Shown: positions 14,414 to 22,478, counted from the stretch's first letter. The stretch: 22,478 bases of DNA from CAZXBB01 sp964638815 (GCA_964638815.1 CAZXBB010000063.1:1-22478); one strand, 5' to 3'. Numbers and translations: made by a program. Notes: a model not told the origin generated them from the letters alone.

Positions 14414-15058
14414 TCACCGGCTTCCGCCGCCCCGATCCTCCGCACGGACCGCCTCGCAGAAGGCACGCACCAGCCCCTCGTCCTTCACCCCCGGCGCCGA
14501 CTCCACGCCGCTGCTCACGTCGACGGCATAGGGCCGCACGGTGCGGATCGCGTCGCCCACGTTGTCCGGCGTGAGGCCGCCGGCGAGGATCACCGGCTTG
14601 CGGAGACCGGGCATCAGCCGCGCGAGCGCGTCGTGGTCGAAGGTCGTACCCGCCCCGCCCGCGGAGCCGTCGACGAGCAGCGCCGACACGCCGTCGCACG
14701 CGGCCCAGCGTTGCACGGCCTCCACCGTGAACCGGAAGCCGCGGGCCACGCGGCGGCGTGACGCAAGGAGCGCGACCTCGTCCTCCTCCACTTCGCCGTG
14801 CACCTGGCACCACGCGGGCGACCGCGCGACCAGGCCGTCGTCGAATCCGCCGCGCGCCTCGAACACGGCGACCGGCGTCACCATCGGCGGCAGCGTGTCG
14901 AGGATGCGCCGCGCGGTCGCGGTGTCGATCAGCCGCGGCGAGCCGGGGGCGAACACGAGGCCGATCGCGTCCGCGCCGGCCTCCACCGCGAACCGGGCCG
15001 CATCGGGCGTCGCGACCCCGCAGATCTTGATCCGGGTCCGCGTGGGCCTTGCACTCAC
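14414..15058 (-). CDS. trpF: Phosphoribosylanthranilate isomerase
   Basis: TrpF isomerises phosphoribosylanthranilate in tryptophan synthesis. The 214-residue (beta/alpha)8 barrel shows the catalytic Cys in KICGV (C11), IGLVFAPGSPR, the QVHG strand, the catalytic Asp in LVDGSAGGAG, VILAGGLTPDNV and VDVSSGVESAPGVKD for phosphate binding. The start is GTG 15058, whose GTGA overlaps the stop of the upstream rhomboid gene by 4 bp, so translation is likely coupled. The longer ORF from 15220 is Arg/Pro-rich and lies within the rhomboid gene. The usual Trp partners are absent; trpE is at 6828-8399 on the other strand. Confidence 0.96.
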   Translation of the reverse strand: MSARPTRTRIKICGVATPDAARFAVEAGADAIGLVFAPGSPRLIDTATARRILDTLPPMVTPVAVFEARGGFDDGLVARSPAWCQVHGEVEEDEVALLASRRRVARGFRFTVEAVQRWAACDGVSALLVDGSAGGAGTTFDHDALARLMPGLRKPVILAGGLTPDNVGDAIRTVRPYAVDVSSGVESAPGVKDEGLVRAFCEAVRAEDRGGGSR

Positions 15059-16260
15059 GGGCTGATCTCCCCGAGCAGCTCGTCGGCGAGCGCTTGCTGG
15101 GCTGGGTCGCGCAGCGCCGCCTTCGCCTTCGTGATGAGCTCGGTCGCGCGCTCGGGGCGGCCGAGGCGGCGCACGTAGATCAGCCCGAGTATCAGCCGCA
15201 CCTGGGCCGCGGCCGGACACGACGGGTATGTGCTCAGCAGCAGTTCGTAGGCACGGGCGGCGGTGTCGTAGTCGCCGTCGGCGTGAAGCTGGTTGGCGAT
15301 GTCGAGCTGCTCGTTCTCCATCAGGACGCTCGCCGGGGCGCGCTCGAGCAGGTCGCGGTAGAGTCGGGCCGCGCCCGTCGTGTCATGCTGCGCGAGCGCG
15401 GCGCGGATGACCGACCGCGCCGCCGCGGCCTCCCGATCGGCGTCGGTGAGCGCGGCGTGCGCCGGCTTCGAGGAACGCTTCGCGAGCTGGCGCGCGGTGT
15501 CGGCGGACGCCGACTCCCACGCTCCTCCGACCCGACCCCGCGTGGCCCGGCGGAACGCCGAGCGGCGCCGCGACTGCCGCAGGAGATAGAAGATGTCGAA
15601 CTCCTCGCGCTTCACGATCTGCAGCGCGAGGAGGACGAAGGCCAGCGTGAAGCCGTAGACGCTGCCGGCGATGTGCGCCATGAAGGCGACGTCGCTGTCG
15701 CCCCCGCCGAGCAGGTCCGAGACCTGGCTGACGACGTCGATCGCGAAGAAGAGACCGATGAACCAGAGGGCCGGGATCTCGAACACGCCGATGAAGAAAA
15801 AGATGACGAACACCTTGATCCGGCTGCGCGGGAAGAGGGCGAGGAAGGCCCCGGTGACGGCGGCGATCGATCCCGACGCGCCGATGACCGGCGCCTCCGG
15901 CGCGACGATCATGTGCCCGACCCCCGCGACCACGCCGCCGAGCAGGTAGAACGCGAGGAAGCTGAGCCGCCCCAGCCGGTCCTCGACGGCCGCGCCGAAG
16001 ATCCAGAGGAACAGCATGTTGAAGGCCAGGTGCAGGATCGAGTGCGGATCGTGCAGGAACTGGTAGGTGATGAGGTTCCACGCGTGGAAGTCGTGCCGCG
16101 CGAGGTGGCCGACCCCCGCGAGCCGCTCGAGGCCGTCCCCGGCGCCGACGCGCGACATGACGAGCCCCGCCAGGTAGACGAGCAGGTTCAGGATGATCAG
16201 CCCCTCGGTCACGAGGGGCCGTCGCTTCGGCTCCCGGTTGGTGCGAAGGGGGATGAACAT
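15055..16260 (-). CDS. Rhomboid-family intramembrane serine protease with C-terminal TPR region
   Basis: This 401-residue membrane protein cleaves transmembrane substrates within the bilayer. The rhomboid core (about 15-215) has several hydrophobic helices with HLAFNMLFLWIFG (H77, N81), the nucleophile S129 in GASGSI, and H196 in MAHIAGS, so the catalytic dyad is intact. After a basic linker (about 216-260), residues 270-400 form TPR-like helices (TGAARLYRDLLERAPAS and DYDTAARAYELLLSTYPSC), probably cytoplasmic and perhaps for substrate or partner binding. It starts at ATG 16260, 38 bp after guaD, and overlaps trpF by 4 bp, so the three genes likely form one operon with no obvious shared pathway. 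Confidence 0.94.
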   Translation of the reverse strand: MFIPLRTNREPKRRPLVTEGLIILNLLVYLAGLVMSRVGAGDGLERLAGVGHLARHDFHAWNLITYQFLHDPHSILHLAFNMLFLWIFGAAVEDRLGRLSFLAFYLLGGVVAGVGHMIVAPEAPVIGASGSIAAVTGAFLALFPRSRIKVFVIFFFIGVFEIPALWFIGLFFAIDVVSQVSDLLGGGDSDVAFMAHIAGSVYGFTLAFVLLALQIVKREEFDIFYLLRQSRRRSAFRRATRGRVGGAWESASADTARQLAKRSSKPAHAALTDADREAAAARSVIRAALAQHDTTGAARLYRDLLERAPASVLMENEQLDIANQLHADGDYDTAARAYELLLSTYPSCPAAAQVRLILGLIYVRRLGRPERATELITKAKAALRDPAQQALADELLGEISP

Positions 16261-16298
16261 CGGGCGTCACTGTAGCAGGGCGTCGCGGACCTGAGTTC

Positions 16299-17498
16299 TC
16301 AACATCCTCCCGGCTCGATTCGTCCCGCGACGATCCGTGTCGTGACGTACTCGTCACGCCACGTGTAGAGCAGCCTCCCGATGAGGTGCTCGTCGGGTAC
16401 GAAGGGCGGCTCGAGAACGAGCAGGTCGGCCGGGGCGCCCACGGCGAGGCGTCCGGCGCCCGCGAAGCCGAGGGCGTCGGCGTTGCCCTCGGTGATGAGA
16501 CGCCACGCCTCCGCCGGCGTGGGAACCGGGGCGTCGGTCGCGCCGGACATCGCGCGCATCTTCGCGACCTCGATCATGGCCCGCGCCACGCGCGGCATGG
16601 CCACGTCGGGCCCGGCCGCGATGTCCGATCCGAGCGCGAGACGCACGCCGTGGGCGCGCGCGGCGCCGAGATCGAAGATGCCGCTTTGCAGGAAGGTGTT
16701 CGCGCCCGGGCAGTGCACGACCACTGCGCGACGCTCGGCGATCAGCCGCCACTCGTCCGCGCCGAGGTGGACGCAGTGGGCGAGGAGCGTGCCCGCGCGG
16801 AGAAGCCCGAGGCGGTCGTAGACGCCGGTGTAGTGCGTGTCGTCGGGAAAGAGCTTCTGCACGATGCGGCACTCGCGCGTCTGTTCGGCGAGGTGCGTGT
16901 GCACGCGCGCGCCGCTGCGGGCAGTCGCCCCGACCGCGGCGAGGAGCGTCTGCGAGCAGTTGATCGCGAAGCGGGGGTTCAGGCTGAACTCGAGCCGGCC
17001 GTCAGGCGACGCCGGGGGCGGGGGGGTGAAGCCGAACGACGTCAGTGACTCCGGGGCGTTCCGGTCCATGAGCGTGCGGCCGACGACGGCGCGGAGCGGC
17101 AGCCGCTCGTGCACGCTGTGCACGGCGCCGGGGCCGTCCGGGTGGCTTGTAAGGAAGCCGGCGTAGCCGAGCGTGCCCGCGTGCAGCATGCGGCGGTAAG
17201 CCCGCTCGATCTGGCGCGCCATGACGGTCGGATCGGACCAGCGCGACTCGGCCGGAAAGACGACGTCGTCGAGCCAGTCGAGCAGGTCGAGGCCGTCGTA
17301 CCCCACGACGTCGAACTGCGGCAGGTGGACGTGCGCGTCGATGAACCCCGGCGCGACGAGCGCGTCGGCGTTCCCGGCGTCCGGTCGCGCGGGGGGGACG
17401 CCGCCGCCGACGCGCGCGATGCGATGGCCCTCGACTTCCACCCAGCCGGGGGCGGGCGGCTCGTCCGGATCGAGAATGAGGCGACCCTGCACGATCAT
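16299..17498 (-). CDS. guaD: Guanine deaminase
   Basis: This enzyme deaminates guanine to xanthine in purine breakdown or salvage. In the 399-residue frame the metal and catalytic residues of the amidohydrolase family are present: H56 and H58 (PGFIDAHVHLPQ), H202 and E205 (THLAEQ), H241 (AHCVHL) and D292 (LGSDIAAG). The segments HLPQ, CPGANTFLQSGIFDL and LAHCVHL fit guanine deaminase better than other amidohydrolases. ATG 17498 (MIVQGRLILD) starts at the conserved first strand; an upstream start at 17531 would add 11 residues. No clear Shine-Dalgarno is visible. It heads the minus-strand set guaD, rhomboid, trpF and is divergent from citrate synthase. Confidence 0.88.
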   Translation of the reverse strand: MIVQGRLILDPDEPPAPGWVEVEGHRIARVGGGVPPARPDAGNADALVAPGFIDAHVHLPQFDVVGYDGLDLLDWLDDVVFPAESRWSDPTVMARQIERAYRRMLHAGTLGYAGFLTSHPDGPGAVHSVHERLPLRAVVGRTLMDRNAPESLTSFGFTPPPPASPDGRLEFSLNPRFAINCSQTLLAAVGATARSGARVHTHLAEQTRECRIVQKLFPDDTHYTGVYDRLGLLRAGTLLAHCVHLGADEWRLIAERRAVVVHCPGANTFLQSGIFDLGAARAHGVRLALGSDIAAGPDVAMPRVARAMIEVAKMRAMSGATDAPVPTPAEAWRLITEGNADALGFAGAGRLAVGAPADLLVLEPPFVPDEHLIGRLLYTWRDEYVTTRIVAGRIEPGGC

Positions 17499-17506
17499 GA
17501 ATGCGG

Positions 17507-17512
17507 TATCAT
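17507..17512 (+). promoter_or_regulatory. Candidate -10 element for citrate synthase
   Basis: TATCAT, preceded by GCGG, would give a leader of about 57 nt to ATG 17576. The reverse strand reads ATGATA here, just before the guaD start. No convincing -35 is seen. Confidence 0.3.
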
Positions 17513-17575
17513 GCGCGAATCCGCACGGCACGCCAACGCACCTTCGGGCCGTGCGGCCCAGGCGAGGCGAACGAG

Positions 17576-18724
17576 ATGACCACCACCATGCCCGAACTAC
17601 GACGTGACGATGGACTCGCCAACACCATTGCCGCCGAGTCGCAGATGTCGTTCATCGACGGAGCCAAGGGCGTGCTCGAGTACGTCGGCATCGATATCGA
17701 CAGCCTCGCCCGGAACTCGACTTTCGAGGAGTGCGTCTACCTGTTGTGGCACCGCCGCCTGCCCACCGCGGGCGAGCTCGACGTCTTCACGCGGAAGGTC
17801 CGCGCTGAGTACGACCTGCCCGCCCCGATGTGGGACATGATCCGTGCGATGCCGGCCGACGCCGTGCCCATGCACGCGCTGCGGACGCTGGTGTCCGCCC
17901 TCGCACTGTACGACGGGGAGGCGGACGACGACTCCGCGGACGCCAATCAGCGGAAGGCCATTCGCCTCCTCGCCGCAACGCCCGCGCTCATCGCCGGCTT
18001 CGATCGTCACCGCAAGGGCCTGGACGTCGTCAGGCCCGACTCCTCGCTGTCGATCGCCGAGAGCTTCCTCACGATGCTCCGCGGCGACCGGCCCACTCCG
18101 ACGATGGCGAAGGCGCTCGACGTGTGCCTCATTCTCCACGCCGACCACGGCTTCAACGCCTCCACGTTCGCCGCGCTCGTGACGATCTCGACGCTGAGCG
18201 ATCTGTACTCCGCGATGGCCACCGCGATCGGGACGCTCAAGGGGCCGCTGCACGGCGGCGCGAACGAAGCCGTGATGCACATGCTCCAGGAGATCCCCGG
18301 CATGGATGCGGTGGAGCCGTACGTGAAGGCGAAGCTGGAGCGCAAGGAGCGCATCATGGGCTTCGGTCACCGCGTCTACAAGGCGTACGACCCTCGTGCG
18401 ACCTATCTCAGGACGTTCGCGAAGCAGCTCGCCGAGGACACCGGCAACAAGGGGCTCTACGAGATGAGCCGCCGGATCGAGGAGGTCATGGCGGCCGCCG
18501 TCGCCGCGAAGGGCATCCATCCCAATGTCGATTTCTACTCGGCGACTACGTACTACTCGCTCGGCCTCGACATCGACCTTTTCACGCCGCTCTTCGCGAT
18601 GAGCCGCGTCGCCGGCTGGGTCGGCCACTGCATCGAGCAGCTTGCGGACAACAGGCTGATCCGGCCGCGATGCGAGTACACGGGGCCGCACGGGGTCGCC
18701 TACGTTCCGATCGCGGAGCGATAG
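17576..18724 (+). CDS. gltA: Citrate synthase
   Basis: This enzyme condenses acetyl-CoA with oxaloacetate at the entry of the TCA cycle. The 382-residue length matches the shorter (Bacillus/archaeal type) citrate synthases. Active-site segments are LILHADHGFNASTF, GPLHGGANEAVM (H226), MGFGHRVYK (H265) and PNVDFYSA (D319), with RCEYTGP near the end. A 2-methylcitrate synthase cannot be fully excluded from sequence, but no prp genes are nearby. ATG 17576 is supported by GAGG 8 nt upstream; the ORF from 17501 would add 25 unconserved residues across the candidate promoter. Confidence 0.95.
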   Translation: MTTTMPELRRDDGLANTIAAESQMSFIDGAKGVLEYVGIDIDSLARNSTFEECVYLLWHRRLPTAGELDVFTRKVRAEYDLPAPMWDMIRAMPADAVPMHALRTLVSALALYDGEADDDSADANQRKAIRLLAATPALIAGFDRHRKGLDVVRPDSSLSIAESFLTMLRGDRPTPTMAKALDVCLILHADHGFNASTFAALVTISTLSDLYSAMATAIGTLKGPLHGGANEAVMHMLQEIPGMDAVEPYVKAKLERKERIMGFGHRVYKAYDPRATYLRTFAKQLAEDTGNKGLYEMSRRIEEVMAAAVAAKGIHPNVDFYSATTYYSLGLDIDLFTPLFAMSRVAGWVGHCIEQLADNRLIRPRCEYTGPHGVAYVPIAER

Positions 18725-18760
18725 GCACGCCTTCACGTCATCACGCCTTCGCGCGGTCTC

Positions 18761-21100
18761 CTACTCGACCATCTGCGGGTAAATCAGGATCCGGTCGTGC
18801 GCCAGCAGCACGAGGTCGTTCGCCCCGTCCCCGGTGACGTCCACGATGAGCGACTGGCTGGGCTCGAACTGCCGCGCGTCGCCGCCCGTGAACAGCGTGG
18901 ACTCGAAGACCCGGAAGCCGGTCGCGAAGAGCATGCGTCCGGATTCGCTGAACGTGAAGATGTCGCACATCTGCTCGCCGGCGTCGAGCACCGCAAGGTC
19001 GGTGAAACCGTCGCCGTTGAGGTCCCCCGCCTGGATCTCGTGGTGTGTGCGCCGCGGGTCGCTCGTGCGCCAGGTGTCCAGCTCCCTGAGCGCGACGCGC
19101 TCGCCCGCAAAGCGGAACACGGCAAAGCCGTCATCGCCGACGGCCATGATGTTCTCGCGGCCGTCGCCTGAGAACGAGCCGGCCAGGATCTCCGTGAACG
19201 TGAAGCCCCGGACCGCCAGGGCCTCGACCTCGCCCCACGTGCCGCCCGTGCGGGCCATGACGATGAGGCGGTCGTTCTCCTTGTCCGCCGCCACGATGCG
19301 ATCGCCGAGGATCGCGAGCGACACGAGATTCGAGCTGCTGTCGTGGGCGTTGATCTGCTCGACGACCTGCCAGCCCGGGCTGACGCCCGGCGCAGGCTCG
19401 AGCTCGTAGCGGAGCGCGCGGACGTAATTCCGGTTGGCGATGAGCAACTCCTCCCGCCCGTTGCCGTCGACGTCGAACGTCGCGATGTTGTGCGCCTCGG
19501 CCGCCTCGACCAGGCCGAACTGGCCCATGTCCTTCGACTCGAGGAGCTCGAATCCGTCGTCGCGCGCCCACAGCATGGTCATCGGCTTCTCGCGCGTGAA
19601 CAGCATGAGATCGGTGCGGCCGTCCTGGTCGGCGTCGAGCCCGACGATCGTCTCCGGCGAGCGGCTGAGCTTCCCGAGCGCGATGGTGCGAATGTCGCCC
19701 GCCATGTCGATGAGATCGAGGACGTAGTCGCGAGTGTCCTTCGCCACGACGGCGAGACGGGGCCCGCCGTCGAGCGAGACGAGGTTGAGGGCGGTCGGCT
19801 TGTGGCCGGGGGACACGTTGATCGGGCGCGGGAATGGAACCTCGATCACGCCGGCGTTCGCCTCGACGTCTCCGCGGGCGACGACGCCTTCCTTCTCGGA
19901 GAGAACGAAGAGCTCCGCCGCCGGGTCGTCGTCAACGTTTCCCGCCACGAGATAGGTGAGCTCCGAGAGGCTCGGGTGGATGAGCCCGGCCGCGAGGCCC
20001 CGGCCCTCGCGCTGGCGGTAGGTGACGATCGCGTTCGCCTCCGTGTCCGTCGTGACGAGGTCGAGAAGCCCGTCCCCGTCGAGATCGACCACCGCGTGGT
20101 CGCGATTCCGGTTGCCGGGGTCGGTGAAGCCGTGCACCCGCATGGCCGCGTCGCGGTCCCCGGCGTCCTCGACCTGCTCCTCGGAGACGGCATAGACCAC
20201 GATGCGCTTGCTCGCGCGCTCGATGGCGACGAGACGGGCCGCGGGCACGCCGGGAAGGCGCACCGGGGCGAGCTCGATGAGCGGCGGCATGTCGAGCCGG
20301 ACCTCCGCTTCGAGGATGCCGACCCCGTCCTCGAGCCCGCCGAACCAGATGCGCACGGGAGCGGGATCGTCGGGGATCGCCGCCGCGAGGTCGAGACGCC
20401 CGTCGCCGTCATAGTCCTCGACCACGAACGCGACGATGGGCTTGCCCGCGGCGAGCTCGATCATGGGTCCGAGGCTGTCGTTCTCGAGCGGCCAGATGCG
20501 GATCTTGCCGTCAACGATCGCGACGAGCTCGGGCGCGGCGTCGCCGATGAAATCCGCGATGGCGAGGCCGTCGCGGCCGGCGGCGAGGTTCTTGACGCGG
20601 TGCCGCCGGGTCACCTCGAACACGCCGGGCGTCGCCTGCCGCACGAAGACCAGCTCTGCCGGCAGGCCGGCGTAAATGAGGTCCCGTAGCCCGTCGCCGT
20701 CGAAGTCGTGCGCGACGACGGCGCTCACGCGATGCGTGACCGAGAGCAGCTCGCGGCGGAACCGCCAGTGCTCGGGGAACTCGTTGACGCGCGCGGGGGC
20801 CTCCACCACGTCGTCCGGCGAGGCCCCGGCGCGCTGGTGGTGCAACTCGATCCGGCTGTCCTGGTTGTTTACCACGACGAGATCGGTGAGCCCGTCGCCG
20901 TCCATGTCCGCCGCCGTGAGCGGGCCGGCCCGCTCCCCGATCTTGATGATCTCGAGGCCGTCGAACCCGAAATATCCTGCCAGATTGGAATCTTGCGCGA
21001 AACCGCCCGGGGCCGCGGCGCCGATGACGACGATGACGAAGATGCCCGACAGTGCGAGTCGCAGCGCGGGCGGGGACATGCGGAACGCACGAAGACGCAT
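18761..21100 (-). CDS. Secreted FG-GAP/VCBS repeat protein
   Basis: This 779-residue protein has a signal peptide (residues 1-35, hydrophobic LSGIFVIVVIGAAAP, likely cut after GFA) and then about eleven repeats around Ca-binding DxDxDG loops, such as DMDGDGLTDLVV, DFDGDGLRDLIY, DYDGDGRLDLAA, DLDGDGLLDLVT, DADQDGRTDLML, DVDGNGREELLI, DLNGDGFTDLAV and DVTGDGANDLVL. Such repeats fold into beta-propellers like the integrin alpha head and usually mediate calcium-dependent binding outside the cell. No enzymatic or anchor domain is seen. ATG 21100 is fixed by GGAGGT 4 nt upstream. It is divergent from the HtrA-like gene. Ligand and location are unknown. Confidence 0.9.
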   Translation of the reverse strand: MRLRAFRMSPPALRLALSGIFVIVVIGAAAPGGFAQDSNLAGYFGFDGLEIIKIGERAGPLTAADMDGDGLTDLVVVNNQDSRIELHHQRAGASPDDVVEAPARVNEFPEHWRFRRELLSVTHRVSAVVAHDFDGDGLRDLIYAGLPAELVFVRQATPGVFEVTRRHRVKNLAAGRDGLAIADFIGDAAPELVAIVDGKIRIWPLENDSLGPMIELAAGKPIVAFVVEDYDGDGRLDLAAAIPDDPAPVRIWFGGLEDGVGILEAEVRLDMPPLIELAPVRLPGVPAARLVAIERASKRIVVYAVSEEQVEDAGDRDAAMRVHGFTDPGNRNRDHAVVDLDGDGLLDLVTTDTEANAIVTYRQREGRGLAAGLIHPSLSELTYLVAGNVDDDPAAELFVLSEKEGVVARGDVEANAGVIEVPFPRPINVSPGHKPTALNLVSLDGGPRLAVVAKDTRDYVLDLIDMAGDIRTIALGKLSRSPETIVGLDADQDGRTDLMLFTREKPMTMLWARDDGFELLESKDMGQFGLVEAAEAHNIATFDVDGNGREELLIANRNYVRALRYELEPAPGVSPGWQVVEQINAHDSSSNLVSLAILGDRIVAADKENDRLIVMARTGGTWGEVEALAVRGFTFTEILAGSFSGDGRENIMAVGDDGFAVFRFAGERVALRELDTWRTSDPRRTHHEIQAGDLNGDGFTDLAVLDAGEQMCDIFTFSESGRMLFATGFRVFESTLFTGGDARQFEPSQSLIVDVTGDGANDLVLLAHDRILIYPQMVE

Positions 21101-21162
21101 ACGGACCTCCTACGCCTCGGGGGAACGCGGAACGGCGGTCTCCCGCACGGATGACCGATCAT

Positions 21163-21173
21163 CCTATACTGGC
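21163..21173 (+). promoter_or_regulatory. Candidate -10 region for the HtrA-like gene
   Basis: TATACT at 21165-21170, in the context ATCCTATACTGGC, lies 36 bp before ATG 21207. The context closely matches that before the AsmA-like gene. No clear -35 is present. Confidence 0.45.
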
Positions 21174-21206
21174 TCATCGGTCCGTCGTTCGACCGAGCGA
21201 GGCGGA

Positions 21207-22211
21207 ATGAACCAGATTGCCCGTCAATTCGTGTCCGGGACGTTCGTGGGTGTGCTCTGCGTCGCCGGCGGCCCGGTCCGGTCCGCCCTCGCCGACGTCG
21301 TCACGCTGAAGAGCGGGGCGGCGGTCCAGGGCTCGATCATCAAGCGCGACGACGAGCGCGTCTGGCTCGACGTCGGACCTTCGATCCTGGAGTTCCGCAT
21401 CGACGACATCCGCGACATCGAAGCGGAAACCGTGGACGCCGCGGTGCCGGTCACGGGCGACAGCCTGTTCCACACGGCGCAGGATCTTCCGGAGCTGAGC
21501 CCGCGCGAGCACGCGAAACGCATCGGCTCCGCCGTCGTCAAGATATCGACGCCCAACGGTCTCGGCTCCGGCGTGATCATCAACCGCGACGGCTACGCCA
21601 TCACGAACGCGCACGTCATCCAGGGCGAGACGACGCTGCGGGCGACGGTCTGGTTTCCCGAACGCGGCGGCACGCTCCGGCGCAGCGAGATCAACGACAT
21701 CGAGATCATCGCCGTCAACAACCACCTCGATCTGGCGCTCCTCAAGATCACGCATCCCGACGGGGGCGCCTTCCTGGCCGCGCCGCTGGAGGCGGCGGAG
21801 AACATCGAGGTCGGTCAGGTCGTGTTCGCGATCGGCAACCCGCTCGGGCTCGAGCGCTCCCTCAGCCAGGGTGTGATCTCCACGACGCAGCGGAGCTTCG
21901 ACGGCCTCACGTACGTCCAGACGGACGCCGCGATCAATCCCGGGAACTCCGGCGGTCCGCTCTTCAACACGAAGGGCGAGGTCATCGGCATCACGAACAT
22001 GGGCATTCGCGGCGGCGAGGCACTCGGCTTCGCGATTCCGACGCGGTACGTCAAGGACTTCATCCGGAACCGCGAGGCGTTCGCCTTCGACAAGAACAAC
22101 CCCAACTCGGGCCATCTCTACCACGAGGCGCCGCCCCGCGTGAACTTCGGCGTTCCGCCGCAACTGCAGGACGCGACCGGCGATTCCGGCCAGGCTCTCC
22201 ACAGGAAATGA
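21207..22211 (+). CDS. Exported HtrA-like trypsin-fold serine protease without PDZ domain
   Basis: This 334-residue protein has a signal peptide (about 1-29). A short beta-rich segment follows (about 30-72, VVTLKSGAAVQGSIIKRDD, then VWLDVGPSILEFRIDDI), and then a trypsin-like domain (about 105-285). The catalytic triad is intact: H136 (TNAHVI), D175 (HLDLALL) and S248 (NPGNSGGPL). This is the DegP/HtrA signature, but no PDZ domain follows; after residue 290 there is only a short polar tail. It would degrade or process exported proteins. ATG 21207 has GAGG 6 nt upstream. Another gene begins 4 bp after its stop. Confidence 0.92.
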   Translation: MNQIARQFVSGTFVGVLCVAGGPVRSALADVVTLKSGAAVQGSIIKRDDERVWLDVGPSILEFRIDDIRDIEAETVDAAVPVTGDSLFHTAQDLPELSPREHAKRIGSAVVKISTPNGLGSGVIINRDGYAITNAHVIQGETTLRATVWFPERGGTLRRSEINDIEIIAVNNHLDLALLKITHPDGGAFLAAPLEAAENIEVGQVVFAIGNPLGLERSLSQGVISTTQRSFDGLTYVQTDAAINPGNSGGPLFNTKGEVIGITNMGIRGGEALGFAIPTRYVKDFIRNREAFAFDKNNPNSGHLYHEAPPRVNFGVPPQLQDATGDSGQALHRK

Positions 22212-22215
22212 ACCA

Positions 22216-22478
22216 GTGACCAAGCATGCACCGACCGTCGTCAGACCGACCGCCATCACATCGACGGCCATCACACCGACGGCCATCACGCCGTCGGCCA
22301 TCACGCTGACCCGGGTCACCACCCTGGTCGCGGCCGCCACGCTCGCCCTCACGACGGTCTGCTTCGCGGGGCCTCCGACGATCCACGAGCTGGCGCCCGA
22401 GGGCACGATCTTCGTCGCCGGCGTCCGGAATGCCGAGCGGACGATGACGCGGCTCAAGGCGACGAGTCTCTGGGAGCT
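22216..22478 (+). CDS. Start of an exported protein, cut by the window end
   Basis: The frame opens at GTG 22216, with AGGAAATGA just before it overlapping the HtrA stop, and stays open to the edge (87 codons). The first 35 residues contain a five-residue repeat (TAITP-like, four times). A hydrophobic stretch follows (LVAAATLALTTVCFAG), likely a signal peptide, then GPPTIHELAPEGTIFVAGVRN. No family is recognised with confidence. Coupling to the HtrA-like protease suggests co-expression in the envelope. Confidence 0.7.
   Translation, partial: MTKHAPTVVRPTAITSTAITPTAITPSAITLTRVTTLVAAATLALTTVCFAGPPTIHELAPEGTIFVAGVRNAERTMTRLKATSLWE
22252..22304 (+). repeat. 15-bp tandem repeat near the start of the terminal gene
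   Basis: GCCATCAC recurs at 22252, 22267, 22282 and 22297, exactly 15 bp apart. In the frame of the partial gene each unit encodes a TAIT(S/P) pentapeptide, placed before the signal peptide hydrophobic core. Confidence 0.9.

Noticed and set aside
15049..16275. A 408-codon plus-strand frame opposite the rhomboid gene
   Set aside because: It is an Asp/Glu/Arg-rich shadow; the minus strand has intact rhomboid catalytic motifs and helices.
19343..20689. A 448-codon plus-strand frame opposite the FG-GAP gene
   Set aside because: It mirrors the repeated DGDG codons of the real gene and has low-complexity Arg/Asp/Val content.

Overview
The window is a high-GC bacterial chromosome segment carrying mostly core and housekeeping genes on both strands. 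Several families suggest Planctomycetota, or at least the PVC group: a two-ACT-domain acetolactate-synthase-like regulator, a YdjY-type lipoprotein, a eukaryote-like pyruvoyl-tetrahydropterin synthase, a very large AsmA-like protein, and FG-GAP and HtrA-type exported proteins. This assignment is inferred from recalled family distribution. No marker gene in the window proves it. I found no tRNA, rRNA, CRISPR array, transposase, integrase or phage gene.

Layout. Positions 1-92 hold the tail of a CDS cut by the window edge. Positions 93-754 are gene-free and hold a nested inverted-repeat element of about 480 bp. An ACT-domain protein (755-1228) converges on a small, very basic, Trp/Asn/Thr-rich orphan (1307-1840, minus). 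Minus-strand genes follow for a secreted cyclophilin (2048-3295) and a duplicated-domain PTPS (3387-4196). The roughly 400 bp divergent region 4197-4595 is rich in signals: 12-bp tandem repeats, a strong plus-strand terminator with no gene before it, and four copies of a 10-mer. It precedes a YdjY-like lipoprotein gene (4596-5336) and ruvC (5436-5927).

An ABC-transporter ATPase (5994-6728, minus) is divergent from trpE (6828-8399). An NAD-dependent epimerase (8473-9366, minus) is divergent from a 1462-residue AsmA-like protein (9493-13881), which is tightly linked to moaC (13886-14386). On the minus strand, guaD (16299-17498), a rhomboid protease with a TPR tail (15055-16260) and trpF (14414-15058) form a likely operon, with rhomboid and trpF overlapping by 4 bp. 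Citrate synthase (17576-18724) is divergent from guaD. A secreted FG-GAP repeat protein (18761-21100, minus) is divergent from an HtrA-like protease (21207-22211), which is followed after 4 bp by the start of an unidentified exported protein cut by the window end.

How it fits together. This is a mosaic of unrelated housekeeping functions: Trp synthesis (trpE and trpF, separated), the TCA cycle, molybdopterin, pterin, purine salvage, Holliday-junction resolution and envelope maintenance. I did not find an obvious new defence or mobile system. The items most worth a second look are the nested inverted repeat at 99-581, the basic orphan protein at 1307-1840, the duplicated PTPS, the gene-less terminator at 4398-4434, and the recurrence of short tandem repeats (12, 15 or 18 bp) at gene edges and in linkers.
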